Made by a program: the position numbers and the translations under genes. A model generated the notes under the pieces. The model saw nothing but the letters and a program-made list of their open reading frames with translations, was not told the DNA's origin and did no database searches. DNA of 64,000 nucleotides from Rhizobium ecuadorense. Lineage in GTDB: Bacteria; Pseudomonadota; Alphaproteobacteria; Rhizobiales; Rhizobiaceae. Positions 1 through 7,536 of the stretch are shown here, piece after piece (position 1 is the first letter of the stretch; the number at the start of each line of letters is the position of its first letter). The stretch lies in the NCBI RefSeq assembly GCF_001187535.1, contig NZ_LFIO01000020.1, positions 62,001 to 126,000 of the forward strand, given 5' to 3'.

Positions 1-1341
1 GTGTCGCACCTGATCGATGACCCACGACTGCAGACGCCGGGCAGTCTCCGCCGCGTTCGCCGCAGCTAGGTTGTTCGGAAAAATTCCAAAAAGCGGTCCG
101 AGATACTTAGCTCGCGGCAACATTACCTCCTTCGCCTGGCGATACTCGTCACTGTCCATTCCAAAGGCTTCGATGATAAGGTTTAGGGAATGGGTTGCTC
201 CATAGCTGACGTTCAAGATGAAGTCTGGCCGGCATGGACCGATGGGTGTGTCAGAGGCGAAGAGTGGTTTGGTGATCTCGATACGAAGTTCTGGTGCGGC
301 CTCAAATAGTGACTGTTGCAGCCAGAACAGGAGATGGGTTACGTCCCGCTCAAATCCCGATTCCACCGGAAAGAGGGTGTCGCCATTGTAGACGGGCTGT
401 GCATAGGCTTGGACCGCTCGGGCCAGCCCATCGTCATCGTCTCCAAAATCCACATTCAACAGTGTCAGGAAGGGTCCGCGGCTGGTAGGATCGCCACGAA
501 GCGGCTGGCGGACTTTTGCCAGGATATCGATCTTGCGCGCCGAGGATGCCGGCATGATTGTCTGTGTCGAAACGCTTGTCGCAAACAGCGCCATGAAGCC
601 GGTTCGACGTACAGTCTCGGGCCAGTCTGGGCGCGAGGTCGCGAGCAACCGCTGCCAACGGCTGTCTGGATCACGGTAGTCGGCCGCCCATGTCGACATC
701 AACGCGTTAAGCGTCCAGGTGCGCAGTACCCGAAACTCACGCGCCGCGGAGCGTAGCCTTGCAAGCTGATCTCCGAGGCTGAAATCCCGCTCATCCTGCA
801 AGGGCGGAATGACATTGGTGCCGGCTTTATCGAGCACCCTCCAGAGGATTGATCCAAGCCGGGAGGGCCGATCGTTTCGCTCGACCGATCGGATCCGGTC
901 TGAGGCGGAGACGTCGGCAAGTCGGTCGGGAATGGCTGGGAGCGCATCGATGTAGCTTCGTTCCGACTTGGGCAACGGGCGAAGATGATAGCCGCGATCG
1001 AAGAGAGAGGGCGCGACATCCTTGTCGACATGAAACGGGCAGGCATGTGCATGGTTTGGGCGCTCTTCATGCCGGCCGGGATCTTCGTCTTTCGGCAGCA
1101 GACGCCGTAGTGTGTATGTGTGCTCCTGTTGAATCGGGGCAAGAAGGGGCTGGTATCGGCCGGGCAGGCAGTCGCATTCGATCCAACCGTCCATCAACCG
1201 AGAGCGCTTGATGACGGATAGGGCGATGGCCTCGACTTCAATGGAAGCAGCGTTGCCATACCAGGCGCGCAACGCAACTGCCTCTCGTTCTTCGAGTGTG
1301 GCGAGACCGTGGGGAGGGCTATTGCGAACAACGATCCGCAT
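1..1341 (-). CDS. DUF1173-like plasmid protein (3' end outside window)
   Basis: An open frame of 447 codons starts with ATG at 1341 and runs off the left edge without a stop, so the C-terminus is missing. The N-terminal part has a Cys pair (IECDCLPG, about residues 53-60) and a later ACPFH, the three-cysteine pattern I associate with DUF1173, a family of unknown function common on alphaproteobacterial plasmids. Near the visible end, CRPDFIL and LIIEAFGMDSDEYRQAK resemble the D...ExG core of PD-(D/E)XK nuclease folds; a nuclease role is only inference. It follows the small membrane gene at 1351-1638 by 9 bp and is probably cotranscribed with it. The family name is recalled from the motif pattern, not from a search. 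Confidence 0.7.
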   Translation of the reverse strand, partial: MRIVVRNSPPHGLATLEEREAVALRAWYGNAASIEVEAIALSVIKRSRLMDGWIECDCLPGRYQPLLAPIQQEHTYTLRRLLPKDEDPGRHEERPNHAHACPFHVDKDVAPSLFDRGYHLRPLPKSERSYIDALPAIPDRLADVSASDRIRSVERNDRPSRLGSILWRVLDKAGTNVIPPLQDERDFSLGDQLARLRSAAREFRVLRTWTLNALMSTWAADYRDPDSRWQRLLATSRPDWPETVRRTGFMALFATSVSTQTIMPASSARKIDILAKVRQPLRGDPTSRGPFLTLLNVDFGDDDDGLARAVQAYAQPVYNGDTLFPVESGFERDVTHLLFWLQQSLFEAAPELRIEITKPLFASDTPIGPCRPDFILNVSYGATHSLNLIIEAFGMDSDEYRQAKEVMLPRAKYLGPLFGIFPNNLAAANAAETARRLQSWVIDQVRH

Positions 1342-1350
1342 GCCGACGTC

Positions 1351-1638
1351 CTAGTACCCTGATATCCAGACTTGGTAGCCTGTGTATCCGGAAGCCGCTG
1401 CGGCGCTTAAAGCTGCCAATGTCTCTGCCCACGCATGGACGCGGCTGTGTTTTACGAGCCGCGCGTCCTCGAGAACGGCCGACAAAAAAACGTACACTGG
1501 GATCACCATAACGTAACCAACTGTCAGGCTGTCGCCGATCGACAGGCGGGCCGTGATGAAAATCAGTCCGAGGATCAGAAGCGCGACGGCGAGACGCGTC
1601 AGGTCAAATCGATAGCTTGATGTTGTGAGCGATGCCAT
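1351..1638 (-). CDS. small two- or three-helix inner-membrane protein
   Basis: This 95-residue protein starts at an ATG preceded by TCGGAGGATTGC, a strong ribosome site, so the much longer upstream extension of the same frame is not used. It has hydrophobic segments at about residues 11-27 (LAVALLILGLIFITARL), 34-50 (VGYVMVIPVYVFLSAVL) and perhaps 72-90. No family is recognised. It sits directly upstream of the DUF1173-like gene on the same strand and is probably its operon partner. Membrane location is clear; function is unknown. Confidence 0.6.
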   Translation of the reverse strand: MASLTTSSYRFDLTRLAVALLILGLIFITARLSIGDSLTVGYVMVIPVYVFLSAVLEDARLVKHSRVHAWAETLAALSAAAASGYTGYQVWISGY

Positions 1639-1673
1639 GCAATCCTCCGAGGAAATGTCACCACCAAACTTTA

Positions 1674-1686
1674 ACTGCAGTATAAT
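1674..1686 (-). promoter_or_regulatory. ACTGCAGTATAAT element upstream of 1638 gene
   Basis: The 8-bp palindrome ACTGCAGT is followed by ATAAT. The exact reverse complement of this 13-mer lies at 5401-5413, just upstream of the other minus-strand operon of the mobilisation module. Both copies sit 35-55 bp before a start codon, so they may be promoter or operator parts shared by the two units. No regulator is assigned. Confidence 0.35.
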
Positions 1687-2035
1687 AGACCGGCAATGGA
1701 ATTGTTGTTTAGAAGCGCAGGCCATGTCGTGCGACAATCGTCGGGACTGATGACCGGTGGACAGAATTGAGGCCGCCTGCAATCCAGGACCGCTTGCTGC
1801 ATTGTTGACTGACGGTGTAGAGAGGTAACGGGCTTGTGAACGTCCCAGTGACAACGATGGGCAACAAAGAGTTATAGGCATGGTTACATTGATCATCTGT
1901 CGCCGTCGGATCCGCAATGATTGATTTATTTTCAAACATGTTGATAAACAGGCGCCGCAGCGACGACGCTGTTCCAAGGGATGACCCGTCCTGTCCCGGC
2001 ATTTCGCTTTCAAACGAACGCGGGATATTCGTACA

Positions 2036-2377
2036 ATGCCACGTGTGAAGGTCGATGCCGACGTAGAACTGGACAAGTCGATCCTCACATCGCTGTCGTT
2101 TCAGGAAAGACTGGCCGTCGGTATTGGCCGCCTGAAAGCTAGGCGTCGCGTTACCAACAAGGATTTGGCCGAGCAGCTCGGTGTATCGGAAGCCTACATG
2201 TCGCAAGTCACGCGCTGCATGCGTGACGTGAAACTTTCGACCCTCGACAAGATGCAGCGCGAGTGGAAAGTCGTTATCGAAGATCTGCTAAAAGTCACCG
2301 AAGACGATCTTCCTCGCGTCGCAGCGTTGAGATCGCGGCGGGGAAAGAAAAAGAGGACAGCGGAGCCCGCCGCCTGA
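2036..2377 (+). CDS. small HTH DNA-binding protein
   Basis: The 113-residue protein has a Cro/C1-like helix-turn-helix at about residues 33-75: RLKARRRVTNKDLAEQLG is followed by VSEAYMSQVTRCM, with a basic tail (SRRGKKKRTAEP). It lies between and divergent from the minus-strand units at 1351-1638 and ends facing the exported-protein operon that stops at 2411. A local repressor of the mobilisation module is the simplest idea, but no operator is assigned. The start codon has no strong Shine-Dalgarno sequence. Confidence 0.65.
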   Translation: MPRVKVDADVELDKSILTSLSFQERLAVGIGRLKARRRVTNKDLAEQLGVSEAYMSQVTRCMRDVKLSTLDKMQREWKVVIEDLLKVTEDDLPRVAALRSRRGKKKRTAEPAA

Positions 2378-2410
2378 GCTCGGCACTCAGGGCAGATTGA
2401 AAACGCGCGG

Positions 2411-2956
2411 CTAATGATTCAGGTTGAACCAGAACCGCTCCTTGACGCCCGTGTCGTCGGGTATGTCGAAGAAATAGGGGTCGGCGCGTCGCGGGCGCGG
2501 AGTGGCAATCTGCTGGACGCAGTCGGTGTCGTAGTTCCCGAAGCTGCGACGGATGGTTTGACCGGGCAGCCTCGTCGCATCTGAACGCGGGTTGGGCGAG
2601 CGGCAGACATCGACTGTCTTGATGCACTGGTCCGGCTCACCTCGCCATCCATTGTCGCCCTGCGAGCGGTAGCCGACTGTCATGCCGGCCGGGCACTCCT
2701 CGAAATCCTCGCGGCCTGGCTTGCCCGAATTGGCTTCGTGGCAGATAGGCCAATCAAATCCGGGTTTCTTCATGGCATCAATCAGCCTCTTCATGGGCGG
2801 AACGCAATAGGGAACGCCATGCCATGATGGATTCTGCGATGCCGCGCATAGGAGCACCTGACAACCCCATGACGCGTCGTCGGCCTTCGCATCAGGGCTC
2901 GATACGGTGAAGCTCCCAGCCGCCAACGCCGCGACCACGATTGAAAATCGTCTCAT
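2411..2956 (-). CDS. exported cysteine-rich protein of mobilisation region
   Basis: The start is set at the ATG after GATGGAGGCGAAGTA, giving 181 residues. It begins with a clean signal peptide (MRRFSIVVAALAAGSFTV) processed around SSPDAKADD. The mature part opens with WGCQVLLCAA and contains about nine cysteines, including YCVPPMKRL, ICHEANSG, ECPAGM and CIKTVDVC, so it is probably a disulphide-bonded periplasmic protein. Similar WGCQVLLC proteins are known to me from conjugative elements, but I cannot name a function. It is the last gene of a minus-strand unit that begins at 5359. Confidence 0.65.
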   Translation of the reverse strand: MRRFSIVVAALAAGSFTVSSPDAKADDASWGCQVLLCAASQNPSWHGVPYCVPPMKRLIDAMKKPGFDWPICHEANSGKPGREDFEECPAGMTVGYRSQGDNGWRGEPDQCIKTVDVCRSPNPRSDATRLPGQTIRRSFGNYDTDCVQQIATPRPRRADPYFFDIPDDTGVKERFWFNLNH

Positions 2957-3089
2957 TACTTCGCCTCCATCTATTTCTTGAATTAACGTCCAGGTGCCAC
3001 CGGTCCTTGAAGGAAAGGGCCGGCCGTCCTGACGAGGAAGGCCAATTCGGCAATGGCGACGACATTGTCCGACTTGCTCATCGGCAGTC

Positions 3090-3404
3090 TCAATATCCTT
3101 CAATTCCCAGGCGCTTCAGAATGATTGCGGGATCGGTTTGGCAGTCTTTTTTCCATTCCGGATGACGCGCGCAGGCGTAGGCATACTGGCTAAGGTCTGC
3201 CGACGACAGGTCGGCTAGCCGGTTGCCAACAGCCTTCCATTGCTGCACGTCCGCCGGATCACATCCGGCGCCGGCGACACCGCAGTGATCGGTGTCTCGC
3301 TGTTCGATCCGGTTGGGCGAACCAGCATTTTGCGCGCTGGCTGCAACCGGAACAGAGGCAAGCAAGGCCATTGCTACGGCAAGGGTTTCGAGAACACGTT
3401 TCAT
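3090..3404 (-). CDS. small exported protein
   Basis: This 104-residue protein has a signal peptide (LETLAVAMALLASVPVAASA, cleaved before QNAG) and a strong ribosome site (TGGAGGCTGA before ATG). The mature part has four cysteines (HCGVAGAGC, YACARHPEWKKDC) and ends in an amphipathic segment. It lies 25 bp downstream of the first SNase-like gene and is part of the same operon of exported proteins. No family recognised; a periplasmic role in DNA transfer is only suggested by context. Confidence 0.6.
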   Translation of the reverse strand: MKRVLETLAVAMALLASVPVAASAQNAGSPNRIEQRDTDHCGVAGAGCDPADVQQWKAVGNRLADLSSADLSQYAYACARHPEWKKDCQTDPAIILKRLGIEGY

Positions 3405-3429
3405 TCAGCCTCCAGGCAGATTCTTCAAC

Positions 3430-4026
3430 TCAGCGCGTTGTTTGATTGACGGGGAGCGGCAACGGCAGTCCCGGTTCGGATTCCGGCACCCTGCGGTCGG
3501 ACGTGTCTGCCTTCGCCACCGAAGCATCGTATAGCCAGGGCGGAAGCAGGTCGGGTGAGGACCAGACTCCGTACCCCAGACCCCTGGCTTTTCTTTCGAT
3601 GTCGAAATAGGCAGGCACCTGAGGCTCACCCGGGTAGTTGAACGCATAGCCGATGCCTTCGGCAATTGCTGTCGCTGCCAGATTGGTCTCTCCGACGAAG
3701 CAGTGGGCGACCAACACCTGCTTGGCGTCGCGTCCGATCGGCCCGCAGTTGACGTTTTGGCCAAGCGTCCGAAGGATCATCCATGCACGTGACACCTGAC
3801 CGGCCGGCCATCCCCCCCCAGCGCTCGTCGCGGTCTGCTCCAGGCGGGGCGCCTCGTAGCCGGCCAGACGGACGACCTGTCGGCTCTTGACGAATTCGAA
3901 AGTCGTTGCATCAACGACCTGAACCATGCCGTAGATCTGGCGCGGCACATCGGCTGGTCGACTTTGTGCGAGCGACGCCGCTGGTATCGCCATGAACAGC
4001 ATCATCGAAACGGTCACGGCTTTCAT
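3430..4026 (-). CDS. exported SNase-like protein (paralogue 1)
   Basis: The protein has 198 residues with signal peptide MKAVTVSMMLFMAIPAASLA. A staphylococcal-nuclease/OB-fold pattern follows: VVDATTFEF, VVRLAGYEAPR, then LAATAIAEGIGYAF and ARGLGYGVW. In active family members the segment reads RLAGIDAPE, with the Asp binding calcium and the Glu acting as general base. Here it reads RLAGYEAPR, so the Asp is Glu and the Glu is Arg. A DNA-binding or structural role is more likely than nuclease activity. It overlaps the upstream paralogue by 4 bp (ATGA), so translation is probably coupled. Confidence 0.7.
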   Translation of the reverse strand: MKAVTVSMMLFMAIPAASLAQSRPADVPRQIYGMVQVVDATTFEFVKSRQVVRLAGYEAPRLEQTATSAGGGWPAGQVSRAWMILRTLGQNVNCGPIGRDAKQVLVAHCFVGETNLAATAIAEGIGYAFNYPGEPQVPAYFDIERKARGLGYGVWSSPDLLPPWLYDASVAKADTSDRRVPESEPGLPLPLPVNQTTR

Positions 4027-4667
4027 CGTTGGGTCCTCGCCTGCTGCGTGAGGAACGAAACCGGATGCGGCATGTCAGGATACGCCCAAAGCCCGACGCG
4101 TGCGGATCGCGCCGCCTCCTCAGCCGTCCTATATCCAGGAACGATCAAACGGCCCGCCCCGTCGACTGCGGCAAATCCCCATCCCTGAGCGATCATATAG
4201 GTTGCCAGATCGTAGCGGTGTTGGCCGGTGGTTGTCTGGCACGCCACGACGGCATTGTTCTGGTCGAGATCTTTGATGGTGGCGCAGACAGGTCGGGTGT
4301 CCCGGATCAATGCTTGCACCATGATGAGGTCTAGCTCGCCGCAGTCGCGCACGACGCCGGCAGATACTGTGATATTTGTCCCTCGGAGGCACGATTGCAG
4401 GCCGTAAAGGCGATACCGCCGGCCGCCGGAAATCCAGGTGTCACCGGTTTCGAATTGCGCCTCTGAAGGAAAGGGACGGAATTTGGACTGATCGTCGTCG
4501 CGCCTGCCAGTGGCGGGCAAGTCTTGTTCAGCGGCCTGAACTCGGACGACCGGAGCGGAGGGTGTCCGCGTGATGTCGCCTTGTGCAGGCATCGGCATGA
4601 CGGTCATCGCTGCATAAAAGCCGGACACTGTGATCGTGGAAATCAGCATGAGTGATCTCACCCGCAT
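4023..4667 (-). CDS. exported SNase-like protein (paralogue 2)
   Basis: The start is placed at the ATG that overlaps the stop of the upstream gene (TGATG), giving 214 residues; a longer in-frame extension lacks a ribosome site. An N-terminal hydrophobic segment (MLISTITVSGFYAAMTVM) should export or anchor it. The SNase-like core shows GDTWISGG, YRLYGLQSCLRG, then CATIKDL...VVACQTTTG, MIAQGWGFAAVDGAGR, PGYRTAEEAAR and GLWAYP. The catalytic GIDAPE motif is GLQSCL here, with Cys in place of acidic residues. It shares the Cys pair and the helical C-terminal half with paralogues 1 and 3. Confidence 0.68.
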   Translation of the reverse strand: MRVRSLMLISTITVSGFYAAMTVMPMPAQGDITRTPSAPVVRVQAAEQDLPATGRRDDDQSKFRPFPSEAQFETGDTWISGGRRYRLYGLQSCLRGTNITVSAGVVRDCGELDLIMVQALIRDTRPVCATIKDLDQNNAVVACQTTTGQHRYDLATYMIAQGWGFAAVDGAGRLIVPGYRTAEEAARSARVGLWAYPDMPHPVSFLTQQARTQR

Positions 4668-5359
4668 CAGTTCGTTGATAGATTGGCACGAAAGCGAGCA
4701 CCGTAGGGATGGACGAAATAGGCGTTCGCCCAAATCCCCGCCTTGTCCCGGCGAGCCTGCTCCTCGGCTTTTGCATATTCCGGAAAAACAGGACGCCCGG
4801 CACCATCACGGGCAGCAAACGCCAGTCCTCTGCTGATTAGCGTTTCCGAAAGCGATCGGACCGCGCCATCTTCGACAAAGAAGCACTCGGCATAGTGGAC
4901 CGTGGGCGTTCCGGGCGCATTTCCGAAGACATGACAGGGAAATGCGTTGCCCGCACCTACCTCTGCCTCATTGAGGGTCGCTGTCATTCCGGCAAGCGAG
5001 ACCATCGCGCATGTCGTCCGCAACCCAGTGAACTCTACTGCTTCTATCGAAAGACAGCCCTGAGCGCCGGCCAGTTTGACAATCGTCCCATCGAGCGCGA
5101 CGAACCCAGTGCCGGTAAGGGCACTTTGAGGTCTGATGGTCTGCAGGTCGAGCCGCGTTGCAATCGAGAATGTGTCGAGCGGCAAGATTGGCCCTGGTAT
5201 CAGATCGCGCCCCTGCGCGTAGGCACGTTGATAGTGCTGGACGAAATCCGCAGCGGTATCGGGATCGGTGTCGGCCGCAGCAGCCGGGCGCAGCGCGATG
5301 AGGATGTTGACGAGGGTGTAGGAGAGGAGGCGATCGAGCCGCCATGCGCCATTCTTCAT
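4667..5359 (-). CDS. exported SNase-like protein (paralogue 3)
   Basis: This is the first gene of the exported-protein operon: 230 residues, with a hydrophobic N-terminus (LLSYTLVNILIALRPAAAA). The SNase-like part has GTGFVALDGTIVKLAGAQGCL, where the calcium Asp, catalytic Glu and the first catalytic Arg (Lys here) are all missing. It continues with CAMVSLAG, PCHVFG and YAECFFVED, then LISRGLAFAARDGAGR, PEYAKAEEQARR and GIWAN, which match paralogue 2 closely. Its stop overlaps the start of paralogue 2. A shared ACTGCAGTATAAT element lies just upstream. Confidence 0.68.
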   Translation of the reverse strand: MKNGAWRLDRLLSYTLVNILIALRPAAAADTDPDTAADFVQHYQRAYAQGRDLIPGPILPLDTFSIATRLDLQTIRPQSALTGTGFVALDGTIVKLAGAQGCLSIEAVEFTGLRTTCAMVSLAGMTATLNEAEVGAGNAFPCHVFGNAPGTPTVHYAECFFVEDGAVRSLSETLISRGLAFAARDGAGRPVFPEYAKAEEQARRDKAGIWANAYFVHPYGARFRANLSTN

Positions 5360-5400
5360 GTCCGCATCCGTCTGGTTTCGACTTTTCGACCATGCACGAA

Positions 5401-5413
5401 ATTATACTGCAGT
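5401..5413 (-). promoter_or_regulatory. ACTGCAGTATAAT element upstream of 5359 operon
   Basis: On the minus strand this reads ACTGCAGTATAAT, identical to 1674-1686 in inverted orientation. TATAAT is a good -10 candidate for the exported-protein operon, 42 bp before the ATG at 5359. The intergenic region also serves the divergent plus-strand mobilisation operon starting at 5488. Confidence 0.4.
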
Positions 5414-5487
5414 GCAAGTCTGGAAAAAGCATGCGGATTGGAGTATGTCTTTATCAGGCACTGAAAATCGCACGTGGAGAAGAGCGG

Positions 5488-5886
5488 ATGTCAGCGTTCA
5501 GGCAGTCACTTAAGGTCGTTGTCTTCCCGTTTCGGGCGGCGTGGTTCGTCGTGTTGAGCGCCAATTTTATCATAGTGTCGGCTGTGGGCCTGTTTTTTGC
5601 GTCGTTCGTCGCATACGGCGTCGCGCTGGTGTTTTCATATGCGTTTCTCCCCACAGAATGGGCGCAAGCGCTGTGGCAATGGGCAGCTGATCTCTACGCT
5701 CATTCGTCCTGGTTCAAAGCGGCCACGATCACATTCTTCGCGCTGGTGTTTTTACAATTCCTTCGCTTTTGGCCGGGGAGGGATCCGGTCGCATATGCAA
5801 CTCGTGAACGCGAAATGACACGGCTGAACGAGGATTTGATCGCCGCTCGGCGGCAGGAAGAGCTACGAGCCAAACTTCGGGCATGA
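5488..5886 (+). CDS. membrane protein of mobilisation operon
   Basis: The start is chosen at the ATG after GGAGAAGAGCGG, giving 132 residues rather than the longer open frame. Two long hydrophobic segments are visible: about residues 12-50 (FPFRAAWFVVLSANFIIVS and VGLFFASFVAYGVALVFSY) and 70-88 (ATITFFALVFLQFLRFW). A charged C-terminal helix (REREMTRLNEDLIAARRQEEL) could be a short coiled coil in the cytoplasm. It starts the plus-strand series followed by the ParA, accessory and relaxase genes, so a role in DNA transfer is inferred. Family not recognised. Confidence 0.6.
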   Translation: MSAFRQSLKVVVFPFRAAWFVVLSANFIIVSAVGLFFASFVAYGVALVFSYAFLPTEWAQALWQWAADLYAHSSWFKAATITFFALVFLQFLRFWPGRDPVAYATREREMTRLNEDLIAARRQEELRAKLRA

Positions 5887-5999
5887 CGAGGGCAGGGCAG
5901 GTTCGTCCAGAGCGTGGCGGAGATGTCCGCAATCTTTGGCCACCATCGAACTCCCTTCCTCCCAACAGTAATAGTCGATGCAAGATGGTGAAGAAGCAA

Positions 6000-6749
6000 A
6001 TGGCAGTTAAACCCCTTTCCCTCGCGATCTCGACGTTCAAGGGCGGTGCCGGCAAATCAACCTTGAACGTCAATCTCGCAGCCGAGTTCGCGCAGCAGGG
6101 ACATCGAACGCTTCTGATTGACTGCGACGAGCAGGAGTCATCGACGCGCTGGTACAATGTCTCGATGAAGCGCGGGCTGCTCCCGACAGACGGCACGTTG
6201 CTGCATCTGCGCGTCGCACCTGGCGACAGGTTTCGCGACCGCCTGGCCGACGCACCTGAAGCGGATATCCGTATCTATGACGTCGGCGGCTACGTGCATC
6301 AACGGGCTATCGAGGTTTATCACGAGTGCGATGCGGTCCTCATTCCGATCATCCCGGAGCCGACCGCTGCCACGTCAGCAATCAAGGTGGCGACGATCCT
6401 GAAGGAAATATCCAAAAAGCGCGCTGCAGGGCCGATCCCCTATGCGGCCATCTGGAATCACATCGACATGATCGCGCTCAAGCACAACAGGTCACTTCCC
6501 GAGGTTCATGCGATCCTGACCAGCGGCCGGATTCCGATGGTGGAGACGGTAATCCGGAAGAGCAATCATTTCAGCGATGTCGGAGCTGGTTTCGGCTCGC
6601 TCTATTCCAAACTGGCAAGTATCGAGAACAATTCCTCGCTGACCCGATCGGCAAAGCGGCGGGCATCCGAGAGCGTGCTCGATGCGATTGATCTCGTGAA
6701 GAAGATCAACAACGAATTCATCGGCCTGCTGCAGGCGGAAGCTGCCTAA
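6000..6749 (+). CDS. ParA/MinD-type Walker ATPase
   Basis: The protein has 249 residues and is homologous in pattern to ParA/VirC1-like ATPases. It has the deviant Walker A KGGAGKST (about residues 13-20), then TLLIDCDEQESS (Walker A' aspartate region) and IRIYDVGG (Walker B). A later segment, AVLIPIIPEPTAATSA, is typical of the family. I chose ATG 6000 (MAVKPLSLAIS) since ParA proteins usually begin 5-10 residues before the P-loop; 5985 is possible. Placed immediately before two small proteins and a relaxase, it more likely aids relaxosome recruitment, as VirC1 does, than replicon partition. No ParB or repABC genes are visible here. Confidence 0.85.
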   Translation: MAVKPLSLAISTFKGGAGKSTLNVNLAAEFAQQGHRTLLIDCDEQESSTRWYNVSMKRGLLPTDGTLLHLRVAPGDRFRDRLADAPEADIRIYDVGGYVHQRAIEVYHECDAVLIPIIPEPTAATSAIKVATILKEISKKRAAGPIPYAAIWNHIDMIALKHNRSLPEVHAILTSGRIPMVETVIRKSNHFSDVGAGFGSLYSKLASIENNSSLTRSAKRRASESVLDAIDLVKKINNEFIGLLQAEAA

Positions 6750-6752
6750 CGT

Positions 6753-7139
6753 ATGTCGAGGGAACGGACGCCCGCCGGCAATATTCTTGCCCTTGCACGG
6801 TCCAGGGAGGACCAGGCGAAGGAGGTGGAAGAGAGTGCCACGTCTTACATGCCGACGAATATCGACCTTGAGACGCTGATGCCAGATGAGGCTCTGGAAG
6901 CAGAGGCCGAGGGCCGCGAGCCTCAGGCGCGGCGGCAACCAGCCAAGACCCGAAATCCCGGTCCACTGCCACCGCAAGCGATCGCCACGGACGCTGAAAC
7001 AAAGCGCAAGCGTATCTCTCTCTATCTCGACGACGACGTACTCACAAAGATATTCCGCGTGTCGCTGGAGCGGCATGAACAGCTCTCTTCTGCGACGCAC
7101 CGGCTGATTTTAGAGGCGCTGAAGGCGAGGGGGCTGTAA
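6753..7139 (+). CDS. small ribbon-helix-helix-like accessory protein
   Basis: This 128-residue protein lies 3 bp after the parA-like gene. The N-terminal two thirds is acidic and low in complexity (LMPDEALEAEAEGREPQ). The last 45 residues, KRKRISLYLDDDVLTKIFRVSLERHEQLSSATHRLILEALKARG, have the strand-helix-helix pattern of RHH DNA-binding proteins that bind oriT. Probably a relaxosome accessory factor; inferred from pattern and position. Confidence 0.6.
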   Translation: MSRERTPAGNILALARSREDQAKEVEESATSYMPTNIDLETLMPDEALEAEAEGREPQARRQPAKTRNPGPLPPQAIATDAETKRKRISLYLDDDVLTKIFRVSLERHEQLSSATHRLILEALKARGL

Positions 7140-7143
7140 CCAG

Positions 7144-7536
7144 ATGCGTGAGCCCGCCGTGATGTTCCGCCTCCCCGTTCACATTCTGAGCAATCTCGAG
7201 GCCGTGTCTCGCAGGCTCGATGTCTCTGTGAACATCGTCGCCAAGCTCATCGTCACCAGAGAGGTGATGCACATCCCTGCGATGCTCGAAGAACATGATC
7301 GTCAGTTGGCAAACATGCACCAGTTCCTGCGAGAACTTGCTTTTCGAAACGAGGAGTTCCTTTCCGAAGGAGACGTTCGTGCTGCAAGCGCAAAAGCGAT
7401 AGCGCAGCAGCTCGAGAACGTCATGGGTGCGCTCGATGCTATCAGAGACGCAGCCTACGTCCGGCCCTCTACCTTTATCGCCGATTTGATCAGGAACCAT
7501 GATGACCGACATGTCCAAAAGTCGCTTCGCATCTAG
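7144..7536 (+). CDS. relaxosome accessory (MobC/TraJ-like) protein
   Basis: The 130-residue protein is predicted mainly helical. It opens with VMFRLPVHILSNLEAVSRRLDVSVNIVAKLIV, similar to the RHH start of mobilisation accessory proteins, followed by a long helical region. It begins 4 bp after the preceding gene and overlaps the relaxase start by 38 bp, so the three are translated as a unit. Function assigned from this context. Confidence 0.55.
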   Translation: MREPAVMFRLPVHILSNLEAVSRRLDVSVNIVAKLIVTREVMHIPAMLEEHDRQLANMHQFLRELAFRNEEFLSEGDVRAASAKAIAQQLENVMGALDAIRDAAYVRPSTFIADLIRNHDDRHVQKSLRI

